Assembly (NCBI GenBank): GCA_963802905.1
Contig: CAWDKH010000018.1
Span: forward strand, 124,001-188,000
DNA: 64,000 nt
Reading direction: 5' to 3'
Source of the DNA: DASQFQ01 sp963802905
Lineage (GTDB): Bacteria; Actinomycetota; Thermoleophilia; Solirubrobacterales; Solirubrobacteraceae
In this document: positions 8,096 to 16,699 of the stretch, piece after piece
Layout of the letters: every line of letters begins with the position of its first letter
Position numbering within the stretch: the stretch's first letter is position 1
Notes under the pieces: model-generated
What the model saw: the letters and a program-made list of their open reading frames with translations, nothing else
Database searches by the model: none
What the model was told of the DNA's origin: nothing
Translations under genes and position numbers: made by a program

Positions 8096-9001
8096 ATGAC
8101 CCGTGCGCACAAGCTCTCGAACCTCGTCGGGGCGATCGTCCCGTTTCTCGCGTTCATCGCCGCGATCGTCCTGCTGTGGAACGAGTACGTCGGCTGGGCC
8201 GACCTCGCCGTGCTGGCGATCATGTACGTGATCACCGGTCTCGGCATCACCATCGGCTACCACCGCCTGCTCACGCACCGGTCGTTCCAGACCTACAAGC
8301 CGGTCGAGTACCTGTTCGCCACGCTCGGGTCGATGGCGGTCCAGGGCCCGGTCATCGCCTGGGTCGCCGACCACCGCAAGCACCACGCCCACACCGACGA
8401 GGAGGGTGACCCGCACTCCCCGCACGTCGGCCGCGGCGACGGATTCCTGGGCGCGCTGCACGGGCTCTGGTACGCGCACATGGGCTGGCTGTTCGACGCC
8501 CACGGCCGCGCGGAGGGCGCGAAGTACGCCCGTGACCTCGTCGAGGACCGCGGCATGCGCTTCCTCAGCCGCGGCTTCCTCGGCATCGTGTTCGTCGGGC
8601 TGCTGCTCCCGGCCGGCCTCGGCTACCTCCTCACCGGCACCCTGAAGGGCGCGATCACCGGCCTCGTGTGGGGCGGCTTCGTGCGCATCTTCATGCTCCA
8701 CCACGTCACCTGGTCGATCAACTCGGTGTGCCACTTCTTCGGCCGCCGCCGCTTCGACGTCGAGGATCACTCGACCAACGTGTTCTGGCTCGCGCTTCCG
8801 TCGTTCGGCGAGTCCTGGCACCACAACCACCACGCCTTCCCGCGCTCCGCGGTGCATGGCCTCAAGTGGTGGGAGGTCGACCCGTCCGCGGTCGTCATCC
8901 GCGCCATGAAGCGGCTGAAGCTGGCCTGGAACGTGGTCGAGATCTCGCCCGAGCGCCAGGCGCAGAAGACCGCGCCGAAGCGCGAGCCGGTCGCGGCCTA
9001 G
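8096..9001 (+). CDS. Fatty-acid (acyl-CoA/acyl-lipid) desaturase
   Basis: Membrane di-iron desaturase, 301 residues, that places a double bond in an acyl chain using O2 and reducing equivalents. All three His boxes are present: HRLLTH (HxxxxH), HRKHHAH (HxxHH) and HHNHHAF (HxxHH). Hydrophobic helices lie before box 1 and between boxes 2 and 3 (LGIVFVGLLLPAGLGYLLTG). It is a single gene divergent from a PucR regulator. The TAG stop is inside a perfect 16-bp inverted repeat. A delta-9-type acyl-CoA desaturase is the closest family; membrane-fluidity adjustment is the likely role. Confidence 0.92.
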   Translation: MTRAHKLSNLVGAIVPFLAFIAAIVLLWNEYVGWADLAVLAIMYVITGLGITIGYHRLLTHRSFQTYKPVEYLFATLGSMAVQGPVIAWVADHRKHHAHTDEEGDPHSPHVGRGDGFLGALHGLWYAHMGWLFDAHGRAEGAKYARDLVEDRGMRFLSRGFLGIVFVGLLLPAGLGYLLTGTLKGAITGLVWGGFVRIFMLHHVTWSINSVCHFFGRRRFDVEDHSTNVFWLALPSFGESWHHNHHAFPRSAVHGLKWWEVDPSAVVIRAMKRLKLAWNVVEISPERQAQKTAPKREPVAA

Positions 9002-9075
9002 GAGCCCGTCAAAGGAGTCGGCACGCCCGGATGCACCCGCCCTGGACGCACCGCCTGTTCTTTGACGGGCTCCTA
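8999..9075. terminator. Perfect 16-bp inverted repeat holding two convergent stop codons
   Basis: Positions 8999-9014 (TAGGAGCCCGTCAAAG) are the exact reverse complement of 9060-9075. The left arm begins with the TAG of the desaturase gene, and the right arm ends with the TAG (minus strand) of the PASTA-protein gene. The 45-base spacer has no recognisable gene. A bidirectional terminator is the simplest reading. Confidence 0.65.
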
Positions 9076-10475
9076 GCGCCGCAGGGTCAGCTTCACGCGC
9101 GTCCCGGCGGGCCGGCGCGCGCCCGCCTTCGGCGATCTGCGCGATCGCCCGCCCGCGCTTGCCCTTGTGCGCGCGCTTGCGGCTGACGGCGCCGAGCCGG
9201 CAGCCCGCGCGGCGGAGGGCGCGGATGGCCGCCTTGCGTGTCTTGCCGCGCAGCTTCGGGACCTTGCAGCGGGTGGCGGCGATCGGCGTCGGGGTGCCGC
9301 CGCTGGACGGCGACGGCGCCGCGGCGCTCCCGCCGGCGGGCGTCGGCGAGGCGGTCGCCGTCGGGGCAGGGGTCGCGGTCGGCTCGGGCGACGTGGTGGG
9401 CTCCGGCGGGGGCGTTGGCTCGGGCTCGGGCTGTGCCACGACCGTGACGGTCGCGGTGCCGCTGCGGCCCTCGTTGCCGGCCGCGTCGACCTGCGACGCG
9501 CGGGCCGTGTAGCTGCCGTCCAGGCCGCTCGGCGTCAATGACCACCGCCCGTCCGCCACGGCGGCGGTGAAGGTCTCGGGGCCGACGCGGACCGTGACCG
9601 TGTCAGCGTCGTCGGAGCCCGTCCCCGCGGTGCCGGACAGCCGCCCCTGCGACTCCGCGATCGTCACCGCCGGCGCGTCGAGGTCCTCGCCGGAGGAGAA
9701 CTGGTCGCGGCCCGGGAACGTGCACGTCTCCGGCCGGCGGCGGATGAGGCGCAGGTTGTCGACGAGCGTGGTCGAGTCGTACGCGGCGTCCGCGCGGTCG
9801 AAGGTCGAGAGCACCAGCACGTGCGGGCCGGGGGTGACCGGGACCTTGAACGTGTGCCACTGCGTCGTTCCGTCGTAGCTGGTCCCGTAGGCGTTCTGCG
9901 TCGAGAACGAGAGCGAGTGCACCAGCGCGCTGACCGGCTTGGGCCCGTCCGGCATCACGACCTTCGCGAAGTTCGCCGGCGCGCTGAGCGTCGAGGGGTC
10001 GCCGCCGCCCGCGGACCAGGGGTCAGTCGGATCGAGCTCGGCGAGGAACGAGTCGAAGTACCGCGGGTCGTCGGTCACGGAGCTCCCGAAGTCCTCGGAG
10101 AAGAAGCTGGCGCCGAGCGTCAGGCAGTTCGCCTCCTCCGGGACGTCGACGCGCAGCGAGATGACGGTGACGTCGTGCCCGCCGCGGAACGTCGTGGTGA
10201 GCTCGTGGCTGAGGTTGTCCGCCTGCGCGCCCGACCAGCCGACGGTGGCGTCGCCGGTCGAGAGGTACGCCAGCTGGTCGCCGTCCAGCGGCTGCGTGGT
10301 GGCGCTCGCCGGGCCGCCGACCGCGGTCGTGGCGCCGCCGGGGCGCGCGAGGAAGGAGGCGGCGGTGACCGTCCCGCGCTCGTGCTCGATCACATCGGCG
10401 ACGGCGGTGGGGGAGTCCGTCGCGGTCGGCGCCGCGATGGCGAGCGCGGTCGACCGCGGCGGCGAGGAATGCCAT
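9073..10475 (-). CDS. Secreted PASTA-domain protein with bacterial Ig-like domain (frameshifted)
   Basis: A large exported protein. ATG at 10475 gives MAFLAAAV, and after a frame change near 10450 the sequence STALAIAAPTA completes a signal peptide. Next comes a ~230-residue extracellular domain (ASFLARPGGATT, then NCLTLGASFFSEDFG), seen in choice-of-anchor proteins. An Ig-like repeat follows (PAVTIAESQGRLSGTAGTGS, then GNEGRSGTATVTVVAQ), then a Pro/Thr/Ser linker (PEPTATPAPTATASPTP), then a PASTA domain (CKVPKLRGKTRKAAIRALRR). A second frame break near 9130 restores the end GTRVKLTLRR and the TAG at 9073. PASTA domains bind peptidoglycan, so cell-wall attachment is inferred. No enzyme motif is visible. 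Confidence 0.72.
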
Positions 10476-10531
10476 GAACCCGGAGTTCTACCCCCGATCA
10501 CGCGAGGATCCTCGATCGATCAACGGATGTC

Positions 10532-10558
10532 CCACATTGAGCGCCGCGGCTCAAGTGG
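10532..10558 (-). terminator. Hairpin after rmlA
   Basis: TTGAGC (10537-10542) and GCTCAA (10549-10554) form a stem around GCCGCG. Flanking CCAC/GTGG extend it to about 10 bp with one bulged A. It lies just downstream of the rmlA stop on the minus strand. Confidence 0.5.
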
Positions 10559-10565
10559 TGACGCG

Positions 10566-11642
10566 TTAGAGGATCCCGATCTCCGAGTTGTCGCCGACCA
10601 TGAAGCGGTAGGCGCGCGGCTGGCGGTCGTCGCGCGAGATCGCGACGTTCTTGCCCAGCAGCGACGACTCCATGCGGCCCTCGAGGCCGCGCACCGACGA
10701 TGCCTCGAGCAGGATCGAGTGCTCGACCTCGGCGTTCTCGATCACGCAGCCCGCGCCGACCGCGGTGTAGGGGCCGACGTAGGCGTCGCGCAGCACGGCG
10801 CCGGAGCCGATGACGGCGGGCCCGCGCACGGTCGCGCGCTCGAGCCTCGCGCCCGGCTCGACCACCACGCGCCCATCGACCTGCGAATCCACGAGCTCGC
10901 CCTCCACGCGCCGCTCGACCGTCTCCAGGATCAGGCGGTTGGCCTCGAGCATGTCGTCGAGGCGCCCGGTGTCCTTCCACCAGCCGCGCACGACGTGCGA
11001 CTCCACCCGCTTGCCGCCGTCGACGAGCCACTGGATCGCGTCGGTGATCTCGAGCTCGCCGCGCGGGCTCGGCTCGATCGCCTTCGCCGCCTCATGGATC
11101 ACGGGCGTGAACATGTAGACGCCGACCAGCGCGAGGTCGCTCGCGGGCTCGGAGGGCTTCTCGACCAGCCGCTCGACCGCGCCGTCGGCGTCGAGCTCGG
11201 CGACCCCGTAGTTCTCCGGGTCGGGGACCTGGGTGAGCAGGATCAGCGCCTCCGGCTCATGGGTCCGGAACGCCCGCACGAGGTCGGCGATCCCGCCCTG
11301 GAGCAGGTTGTCGCCGAGGTACATGACGAACGAGTCGGAGCCCAGGAACGGCTCGGCGGTCAGCACCGCGTGCGCGAGCCCGAGCGGCTCGTCCTGGACG
11401 ATGTAGGTGATGTCGACGCCGAACCGCGAGCCGTCACCGGCGGCCCCGCGGATCTCGTCGCCGGTCTCGGGCGCGATGATGATCCCGATCTCCTTGATGC
11501 CGGCCGCGGCCATCGCCTCGATGCCGTAGAACAGCACCGGCTTGTTGGCGACCGGCACGAGCTGCTTCGCCGACGTGTACGTGATCGGGCGCAGGCGGGT
11601 GCCCTTGCCGCCCGAGAGGATCAGGCCCTTGAGGTTCTCCAT
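10566..11642 (-). CDS. rmlA: Glucose-1-phosphate thymidylyltransferase, long form
   Basis: First step of dTDP-rhamnose synthesis (dTTP + glucose-1-P to dTDP-glucose). 358 residues. The nucleotidyltransferase signature GGKGTRLRPIT is at residues 11-21. MYLGDNLLQGG carries the metal-binding Asp, and LVEKPSEPASDLALVGVYMF and WWKDTGRLDDMLEANRLI are typical. The C-terminal ~110 residues form a left-handed beta-helix (AVIGSGAVLRDAYVGPYTAV), which the short RmlA forms lack; StrD-type enzymes have it. It lies ~4 kb from rmlD/rmlB and is not cotranscribed with them. Confidence 0.9.
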   Translation of the reverse strand: MENLKGLILSGGKGTRLRPITYTSAKQLVPVANKPVLFYGIEAMAAAGIKEIGIIIAPETGDEIRGAAGDGSRFGVDITYIVQDEPLGLAHAVLTAEPFLGSDSFVMYLGDNLLQGGIADLVRAFRTHEPEALILLTQVPDPENYGVAELDADGAVERLVEKPSEPASDLALVGVYMFTPVIHEAAKAIEPSPRGELEITDAIQWLVDGGKRVESHVVRGWWKDTGRLDDMLEANRLILETVERRVEGELVDSQVDGRVVVEPGARLERATVRGPAVIGSGAVLRDAYVGPYTAVGAGCVIENAEVEHSILLEASSVRGLEGRMESSLLGKNVAISRDDRQPRAYRFMVGDNSEIGIL

Positions 11643-11655
11643 GGCGGGCGGGAGC

Positions 11656-12120
11656 CTAGTAAGTCCCGGCGAGCTTCCGGTGATCCCAGGTCACGCGGTC
11701 GCGCTCGACGAACTCGAAGCCGACGCGCTTGGGTGCCTGCTGGCGGAAGCCGTCGCGCATCGGGTCGAACTCGGGCCCCGGGCCGGCGTAGCGGTCGACC
11801 AGGTCCATCCCGATGCCGGTCACGACGTCGAGGTCGCGGTGGATGACGACGTCGCAGCGGAACATCACGCCGCGCAGCTCGGCGTAGTCGAGCCCCGTCT
11901 CGATCTGGAGCGTCGCGCGCGGGTCGCGCTCGAGGTTCTTGGTCTTCTGCGACTTCGCGTAGGTCCAGGCCCAGATGCGCTCATCGCGGAGCACGAACCA
12001 CAGCGGCATCAGGTGCGGGAAGCCGTCGCGCCCGTTGGTGGCGCAGGTCAGCGTCATCTCCTCCGCGAGGAAGGCCTGCGCCTCCTCGGGGGTCATCTTG
12101 ATCGCGTCGCGGCGGCTCAC
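11656..12120 (-). CDS. PPOX-class (pyridoxamine 5'-phosphate oxidase fold) protein
   Basis: A 154-residue split-barrel protein. GTG at 12120 overlaps the pafBC stop (GTGA) and is preferred to the ATG at 12096. Conserved pattern: TLTCATNGRDGFPHLMPLWF, then WAWTYAKSQKTKNLERDPRA, typical of flavin- or F420-binding PPOX-fold proteins in actinobacteria. RDPRATLQIETGLDY supports the family. Being coupled to pafBC may mean coexpression with the DNA-damage regulator. Whether it binds FMN, F420 or haem cannot be decided. Confidence 0.8.
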   Translation of the reverse strand: MSRRDAIKMTPEEAQAFLAEEMTLTCATNGRDGFPHLMPLWFVLRDERIWAWTYAKSQKTKNLERDPRATLQIETGLDYAELRGVMFRCDVVIHRDLDVVTGIGMDLVDRYAGPGPEFDPMRDGFRQQAPKRVGFEFVERDRVTWDHRKLAGTY

Positions 12121-14168
12121 GCGGCGGCGGTGAGCAGGCGCTCGGCGGCCTTCAGCACGGCTTCGCGCGCGTCGGCGGGCTCGAGGACGGCGGCGTCGCC
12201 GGCCTCCTTGAGCACCTCCTTGACCAGGTAGTCCTCGCCCTTGTAGGCCCACTCGATGATCACCGCGCCGTCGGGCAGCTCGGCGAGCACGGTCTTCTCC
12301 TCGCGTGCCCAGCGCGCCTGCTCTGGCGAGATCCACACGTGGGCGACGCGCGAGCCCTCGACCTCGCCGGTGCGCGGCCAGCCCTCGACCACGGCGATCT
12401 CGGCGACGGTCGCCCGCGGCTCGTACTGCTCGTCGAGCACGGTGACGTGCTTCACGCGGTCGAGGCGGAACGACCGCGTGTCGTCGCGCGACGGGTCCCA
12501 CGACGCGATGTACCAGCCCTCGCGCCCGTTCATCAGCGCGTAGGGCTCGACCGTCCGCGTCGAGAACCGGTCCTCGGCGGGCTGCCAGTACTCGAGCTCG
12601 ATCAGGTTGCGCGAGTCGATCGCGCGGCTGACGTCGCGTGCGACGTCGGAGTCGTCGGCGCCGGTGCCGCCGACCAGCAGCCCGTCGCGGCCGATCTCGC
12701 CGAGCGCGGCCTTGATCTTGTCGTGCGCGGTCTGGAGGTGGTGCGAGAGGTGCGTGCCGAGGAACTCGATCGCCGCCATCAGCGCGTTGGCCTCGATCGG
12801 CAGCAGCCGCGCGGGCCGGTCGAAGGTGTCCGAGTAGGGCTCGGTGTCGATCTCGATCTCGTTGCCCTGGATCTCGGCGTAGATCACGTAGGCGCCGCCG
12901 CCGAAGTTGACGACGTTGAGGACCGAGATGTCCTCGCGCAGCTCCTGCTCGGAGATCTGCAGCCGCTCGGTGACCTCGCTGACCGGCGGGCGGCGACCCG
13001 CGCGGCCGGCGGCGATCAACACGGACGCGAGCGTCACCAGCCGAGCGAAGCGCTCGGGCCGGATCGCGGCCTCCTGGCGCGAGCGGGGCGGTGCCTCGGG
13101 CGCCTCGGGATCCTCCGACCGCGGCGGCACGCCCTCGGCGACGCTCGTGAACGGCTCGCCGCTGTGGCGCTCGACGATCGCGTCGAGCCGCTCGCGCGCC
13201 TCGGCGGCGAGCTCGGGCGGGCCGGCGATGCGGGCGTGCTCGCCGTAGCCGAGCGTCCAGGCGATCAGGAGCCGCGGGATGGCGTAGTCGGTGCGGAACA
13301 CGCGGCCGGAGTCCTCGGCGTCGACCATCTCGCCGTAGGGCCCGAAGTTGCGCTCGACGTGCCAGGCGATGCGGTCCGACACCCAGACCTCCGCGGTGCC
13401 GAGGGTGTCACCGAGCTGCCAGGGGATCTGGCTCGCGTACTGGCGGGGGTCGAAGTCCGGCGGGCGCTGGAAGTCGTGCTCGGCCTTGGTGGCGTAGGCG
13501 ACCTTGCCGCGGATGCGCGACAGCCGGAACACGCGCACGGCATTGCGCTCGTGCGAATGGCCCACGAGGTAGAACTGGCGGCCCTGGAACAGCAGCAGGT
13601 AGGGGTCGACCCGCCGGTCGGCCACCTCGCCGGACTGCATCGTGAAGTACTCGAACTCGATCCGCTTGCGCCGGGCGATCGCGGTGTCGATCTTCGCCAG
13701 CCGCGCCGACAGCTCGGCGCCGCCGGCCGAGGCCGACATGCCGAGCGCCACCGACCGCTGGGCGGCGGAGTCGAAGGGGCTCGGCCGCCCCCAGGTGATC
13801 TGCTGGAGCGCGAGCCGCAGCGGCTCGGCGTAGGCGAACTCGCCGTCGAGCAGCGAGAGGGCGGTCTGGAGCGCCGCGTGCTCATCGTCCGTGAACGCGA
13901 TCGCGGGGAGGTGGAAGGCCTCGGGCGCGAGCGAGTAGTTCTCCTGCTCGGAGAAGCCCTCGGCGGGCTTGTCGACGCGCAGCTGGATGCCGAGCGCGTC
14001 GAGCTCAGCGCGGTCGGCGTAGAAGCGGCGCGCGAACGCATCCTCGGTCATATCCGAGTAGCCCTCGACGTCTCGCCGGATCTCCGTTGCGGTGACGGGT
14101 CGCCGCTCCGCCATCAGATAGGAGATCAGCGAGAGCTGACGGATCAGCTTCTCGGTGTCCTTCGCCAC
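12117..14168 (-). CDS. pafBC: Fused PafB-PafC WYL-domain transcriptional regulator
   Basis: A 683-residue protein made of two similar halves. Each has an N-terminal winged helix-turn-helix (~1-65: KLIRQLSLISYLMAERRPVT; ~385-440: RFARLVTLASVLIAAGRAGR), a WYL domain (~150-220: RIEFEYFTMQSG and VDPYLLLFQGRQFYLVGHS; ~530-600: IELEYWQPAEDR and VEPYALMNGREGWYIASWD) and a WCX-like C-terminal extension. In many actinobacteria PafB and PafC are separate and act together as the LexA-independent activator of the mitomycin/DNA-damage response; fused forms are also known. The usual Pup-proteasome neighbours are not visible here. Confidence 0.9.
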   Translation of the reverse strand: MAKDTEKLIRQLSLISYLMAERRPVTATEIRRDVEGYSDMTEDAFARRFYADRAELDALGIQLRVDKPAEGFSEQENYSLAPEAFHLPAIAFTDDEHAALQTALSLLDGEFAYAEPLRLALQQITWGRPSPFDSAAQRSVALGMSASAGGAELSARLAKIDTAIARRKRIEFEYFTMQSGEVADRRVDPYLLLFQGRQFYLVGHSHERNAVRVFRLSRIRGKVAYATKAEHDFQRPPDFDPRQYASQIPWQLGDTLGTAEVWVSDRIAWHVERNFGPYGEMVDAEDSGRVFRTDYAIPRLLIAWTLGYGEHARIAGPPELAAEARERLDAIVERHSGEPFTSVAEGVPPRSEDPEAPEAPPRSRQEAAIRPERFARLVTLASVLIAAGRAGRRPPVSEVTERLQISEQELREDISVLNVVNFGGGAYVIYAEIQGNEIEIDTEPYSDTFDRPARLLPIEANALMAAIEFLGTHLSHHLQTAHDKIKAALGEIGRDGLLVGGTGADDSDVARDVSRAIDSRNLIELEYWQPAEDRFSTRTVEPYALMNGREGWYIASWDPSRDDTRSFRLDRVKHVTVLDEQYEPRATVAEIAVVEGWPRTGEVEGSRVAHVWISPEQARWAREEKTVLAELPDGAVIIEWAYKGEDYLVKEVLKEAGDAAVLEPADAREAVLKAAERLLTAAA

Positions 14169-14241
14169 GGCCCCGACTGTAGACGGGCGGTGACATAACC
14201 ACCCCCGGACAAGCGTCCGTTTGGCGGCTATTTGCGCACTT

Positions 14242-15198
14242 TTACGCGGCTTGGCGGTCCGCGAAGAACGCGCCGCCGCCCAGCGCGCGGTCGAACGCTG
14301 ACCAGCGGCTGCCCTGCGGCAGCTCCTTCTCGAGCCGATCGAACGATCCCAGCCGGCCCCCGAGGTTGTCGATCATGTGGACGAGCGTGGCCTCGCGCGT
14401 GCACGGGACCACGGGCGAGCCGTGCTCGAGCATGCCGTGGTGGCTGAGGATGATGTGCAGCACGGCGGCGGCGAGCTGCTCGGGGAACTCCGGCAGGTCC
14501 TCGATCAGGCGCCGGATCCGGTAGTAGCCGAGCGGGATCTCGCCCTGCAGCTTGCCGAGGTCGGTCAGGTCGATGGCCACGCCGGTCGATGCGTAGGCGT
14601 CGAGCTTGCCGATGTCGTGCAGCAGCGCGCCGGTCACCGCGATCTCGCGGTCGATGCCGGGGAAGTTCGCGGAGATGGCCGACACCGACTGGGCGACCGA
14701 CAGGCTGTGCTCGAGCAGGCCGTGGCGGTAGGCCTGGTGGTAGCGCTTGGCGGCGGGCGCGGCGCGGAACAGCTCCCACGTCGGCGTGCCGCGGCCGAAG
14801 ATCGCGTCGAGCAGCGCCCGCAGGTGCGGGTTCTGGATCGTGCCGATGATCTCGCGCAGGTCGGTCTCCATCTGCGCGGCCGAGCGCGGAGGGCCGTCGC
14901 ACAGCGCGTCGAGGTCGACCTCGTGCGGGTCGGCGGCGCGCAGGCGGCGGACCGCGAGCTGCGGGCCGTAGCGCGCATGCACGCTGTAGTTGCCCTGCAC
15001 GCGGATGGCGGCGCCCGCCTCGCAGATCCCGCGGACCTCGGACACCCCATCCATGATCAGCGCCGAGACGGAGCCCGTCCGGTCGCCGAGCCCGAGCTTG
15101 AGGTACTCGTTGCCCTCACGATTCGTGCGGACCTCGCGGTCACGCACGAGCAGGACAAGATCGACATCCTGTCCGTCTGTGAGTTGGTTGACGAGCAT
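14242..15198 (-). CDS. YhaM-like 3'-5' exoribonuclease (OB fold + HD domain)
   Basis: A 318-residue protein, close to the ~314 of Bacillus YhaM. ATG at 15198. The N-terminal OB-fold region (VDLVLLVRDREVRTNREGNE, then YLKLGLGDRTGSVSALIMDG) should bind nucleic acid. The HD-domain metal ligands lie in RHGLLEHSLSV, ALLHDIGKLD and HIILSHHGMLEHG. Probable role: RNA turnover. Its start faces the SDR gene at 15229 (31 bp apart), so the promoters overlap. Confidence 0.87.
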   Translation of the reverse strand: MLVNQLTDGQDVDLVLLVRDREVRTNREGNEYLKLGLGDRTGSVSALIMDGVSEVRGICEAGAAIRVQGNYSVHARYGPQLAVRRLRAADPHEVDLDALCDGPPRSAAQMETDLREIIGTIQNPHLRALLDAIFGRGTPTWELFRAAPAAKRYHQAYRHGLLEHSLSVAQSVSAISANFPGIDREIAVTGALLHDIGKLDAYASTGVAIDLTDLGKLQGEIPLGYYRIRRLIEDLPEFPEQLAAAVLHIILSHHGMLEHGSPVVPCTREATLVHMIDNLGGRLGSFDRLEKELPQGSRWSAFDRALGGGAFFADRQAA

Positions 15199-15228
15199 CG
15201 ACGAGAACGCTAGAGCCGCGATCGGCGG

Positions 15229-15829
15229 ATGAAGCGGAACGCATTCATCACAGGAAGCGGCGGTGGACTGGGAGTCGCGGTGGTCGAGCGGTTCCTGACA
15301 GCGGGCTGGAACGTCACCGCTCCGCGCCGCGCGGACGTCGACCTGAACGACCCGGAAGCGGTGCGACGGGCGATCGAGGCGGCAGCCCCGCTGCACGCGC
15401 TCGTCAACCTCGCCGGCGGCTTCGCGGCGGGCGAGCCGGTGGCCGAGACGCCGGTCGAGACGTTCGAGGCCAGTCTGCGCCTGAACCTGCGCACCACCTA
15501 CGTCGTCTGCCACGCGGCGATCCCGCGTGCTGGCGGACGACGGCGCCATCGTCTGCACCTCCTCGGCGACCGCGCACGCGCCGTTCGCGGGCTCGGCGGG
15601 CTACGCGGCCTCGAAGGCGGGCGTCACGGCGCTGGCAAAGGCGATCGCCAAGGAGGGCACGCGCTGCAACGTGCTCGTGCCCTCGCTGATCGACACGCCC
15701 GCGAACCGCGAGTCGATGCCGGAGTCCTCGTGGGGGAAGCTGGTCCCGCCGGAGCGGATCGCGGAGGTCGTGCTGTGGCTGGCGTCGCCGGAGTCGGCGG
15801 CGGTCAATGGGGCCGAGGTGCCGGTCTGA
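15229..15829 (+). CDS. Short-chain dehydrogenase/reductase (frameshifted)
   Basis: NAD(P)-dependent oxidoreductase. The N-terminal Rossmann motif is ITGSGGGLGVAVVERF. LVNLAGGFAAG is the NAG-like motif. After YVVCHAAIPRA the frame changes near 15530 and continues at MLADDGAIVCTSSATAHAPF, then GYAASKAGVTALAKAIAKEG (Tyr-x3-Lys), then VLVPSLIDTPANRESMPESS. Restored length is ~200 residues, short for the family. Substrate unknown. The TGA stop abuts a large inverted repeat. The single break is probably an artefact. Confidence 0.78.
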
Positions 15830-15970
15830 ACGTCAACTGCGGCTGGGTAGGGGTCGGGTCCAAACCGCCCCGCGCCCACGAATGTCACCTCGAGGTCGCA
15901 TACCGACCTCGAGACGACACTCGTGGCGATCCCGCCCGAACCCGGCTCCTACCCAGCCGCCGTTGAAGTT
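15829..15970. repeat. 142-bp nested imperfect inverted repeat in a convergent gap
   Basis: Outer arms 15829-15859 and 15940-15970 (31 bases) match with four differences. Inner arms 15877-15898 and 15904-15925 (22 bases) match with three differences around a five-base loop CATAC. The middle segments do not pair well. It fills most of the 167-bp gap between the SDR and EcsC stop codons. Far larger than an ordinary terminator; it could be a MITE/REP-like element or a structured RNA. Confidence 0.75.
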
Positions 15971-15996
15971 CGCCCGCTAACCGCGGACGCCCGCCC

Positions 15997-16656
15997 TCAA
16001 CCGCCGTAGAACTTGATCGCCTTGTCGGCCAGCGCGCGCGTCTCGCGCTCGTTGCCGATGGCGTTGAAGGCGATCGCCGCGAACGGGATCAGCCGGCCCG
16101 CGATGCGGCGGGTCAGGCGGCGGCCGACGAAGCGCGTCAGCCTGGCCGCGAGCGCCTCCTCGCGCTGGAGCTTCGAGCCCGCGTAGGCCTCGGCGACCGT
16201 CGTGCCGACGCCGTCGAGCGCGCGGCGGGCGGTTTGCGGGTCGGGGTAGAGATCGCGGATGACCAGCAGCTCGGCCGGGCGCATCGGGTCGTAGGGGTCA
16301 TAGCCGTAGGCGGCGGCGATGAAGAACACGAGCCGTGACTGGATCCAGGCCGCGGCGGCGAGGTCGGGCAGGATCGTGACGATGCCGCCGACGCCGGTCG
16401 CGGCGCCGCCGAAGCGGGCGAGCGACGCGTGGCGCCGCTTGGCCATCTGCGCGAGCTCGGTCGGGCTGTGCGCGTACATCCGCTTGCGCTCCTCGACCCA
16501 CGCGGCGGCGGCCGGCGCGTGCCGCTCGGACGCCGCGAGCGCGATGTGCTCGGGCGCTCGCAACGGGTCGGTGCGCAGGCGGTCCCACAGTGACGGCGGC
16601 AGCTCGCGCTGGCGCTGGTCCGTCTGTTCGAGCGACTCTCCGACCGGCGGCGACAT
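15997..16656 (-). CDS. EcsC family protein
   Basis: A 219-residue protein from ATG at 16656 (MSPPVGESLEQTDQRQRELP). The central region (RRHASLARFGGAATGVGGIV, then TILPDLAAAAWIQSRLVFFI, then AAAYGYDPYDPMRPAELLVI) matches the EcsC domain, whose proteins are membrane-associated and of unclear molecular function; in Bacillus EcsC accompanies an ABC transporter. One or two hydrophobic stretches (VGGIVTILPDLAAAAWI and IAGRLIPFAAIAFNAIG). It is divergent from the DHA2 pump gene (43-bp gap). No ABC partner is nearby. Confidence 0.8.
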   Translation of the reverse strand: MSPPVGESLEQTDQRQRELPPSLWDRLRTDPLRAPEHIALAASERHAPAAAAWVEERKRMYAHSPTELAQMAKRRHASLARFGGAATGVGGIVTILPDLAAAAWIQSRLVFFIAAAYGYDPYDPMRPAELLVIRDLYPDPQTARRALDGVGTTVAEAYAGSKLQREEALAARLTRFVGRRLTRRIAGRLIPFAAIAFNAIGNERETRALADKAIKFYGG

Positions 16657-16699
16657 CCCAAGCAATCTACTCAGGGCCGAGTCTCGTACCGTGGGAGTC

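Noticed and set aside
9015..9059. A possible small RNA or gene in the spacer of the 16-bp inverted repeat
   Set aside because: Only 45 bases, no start codon with SD, no conserved motif visible.
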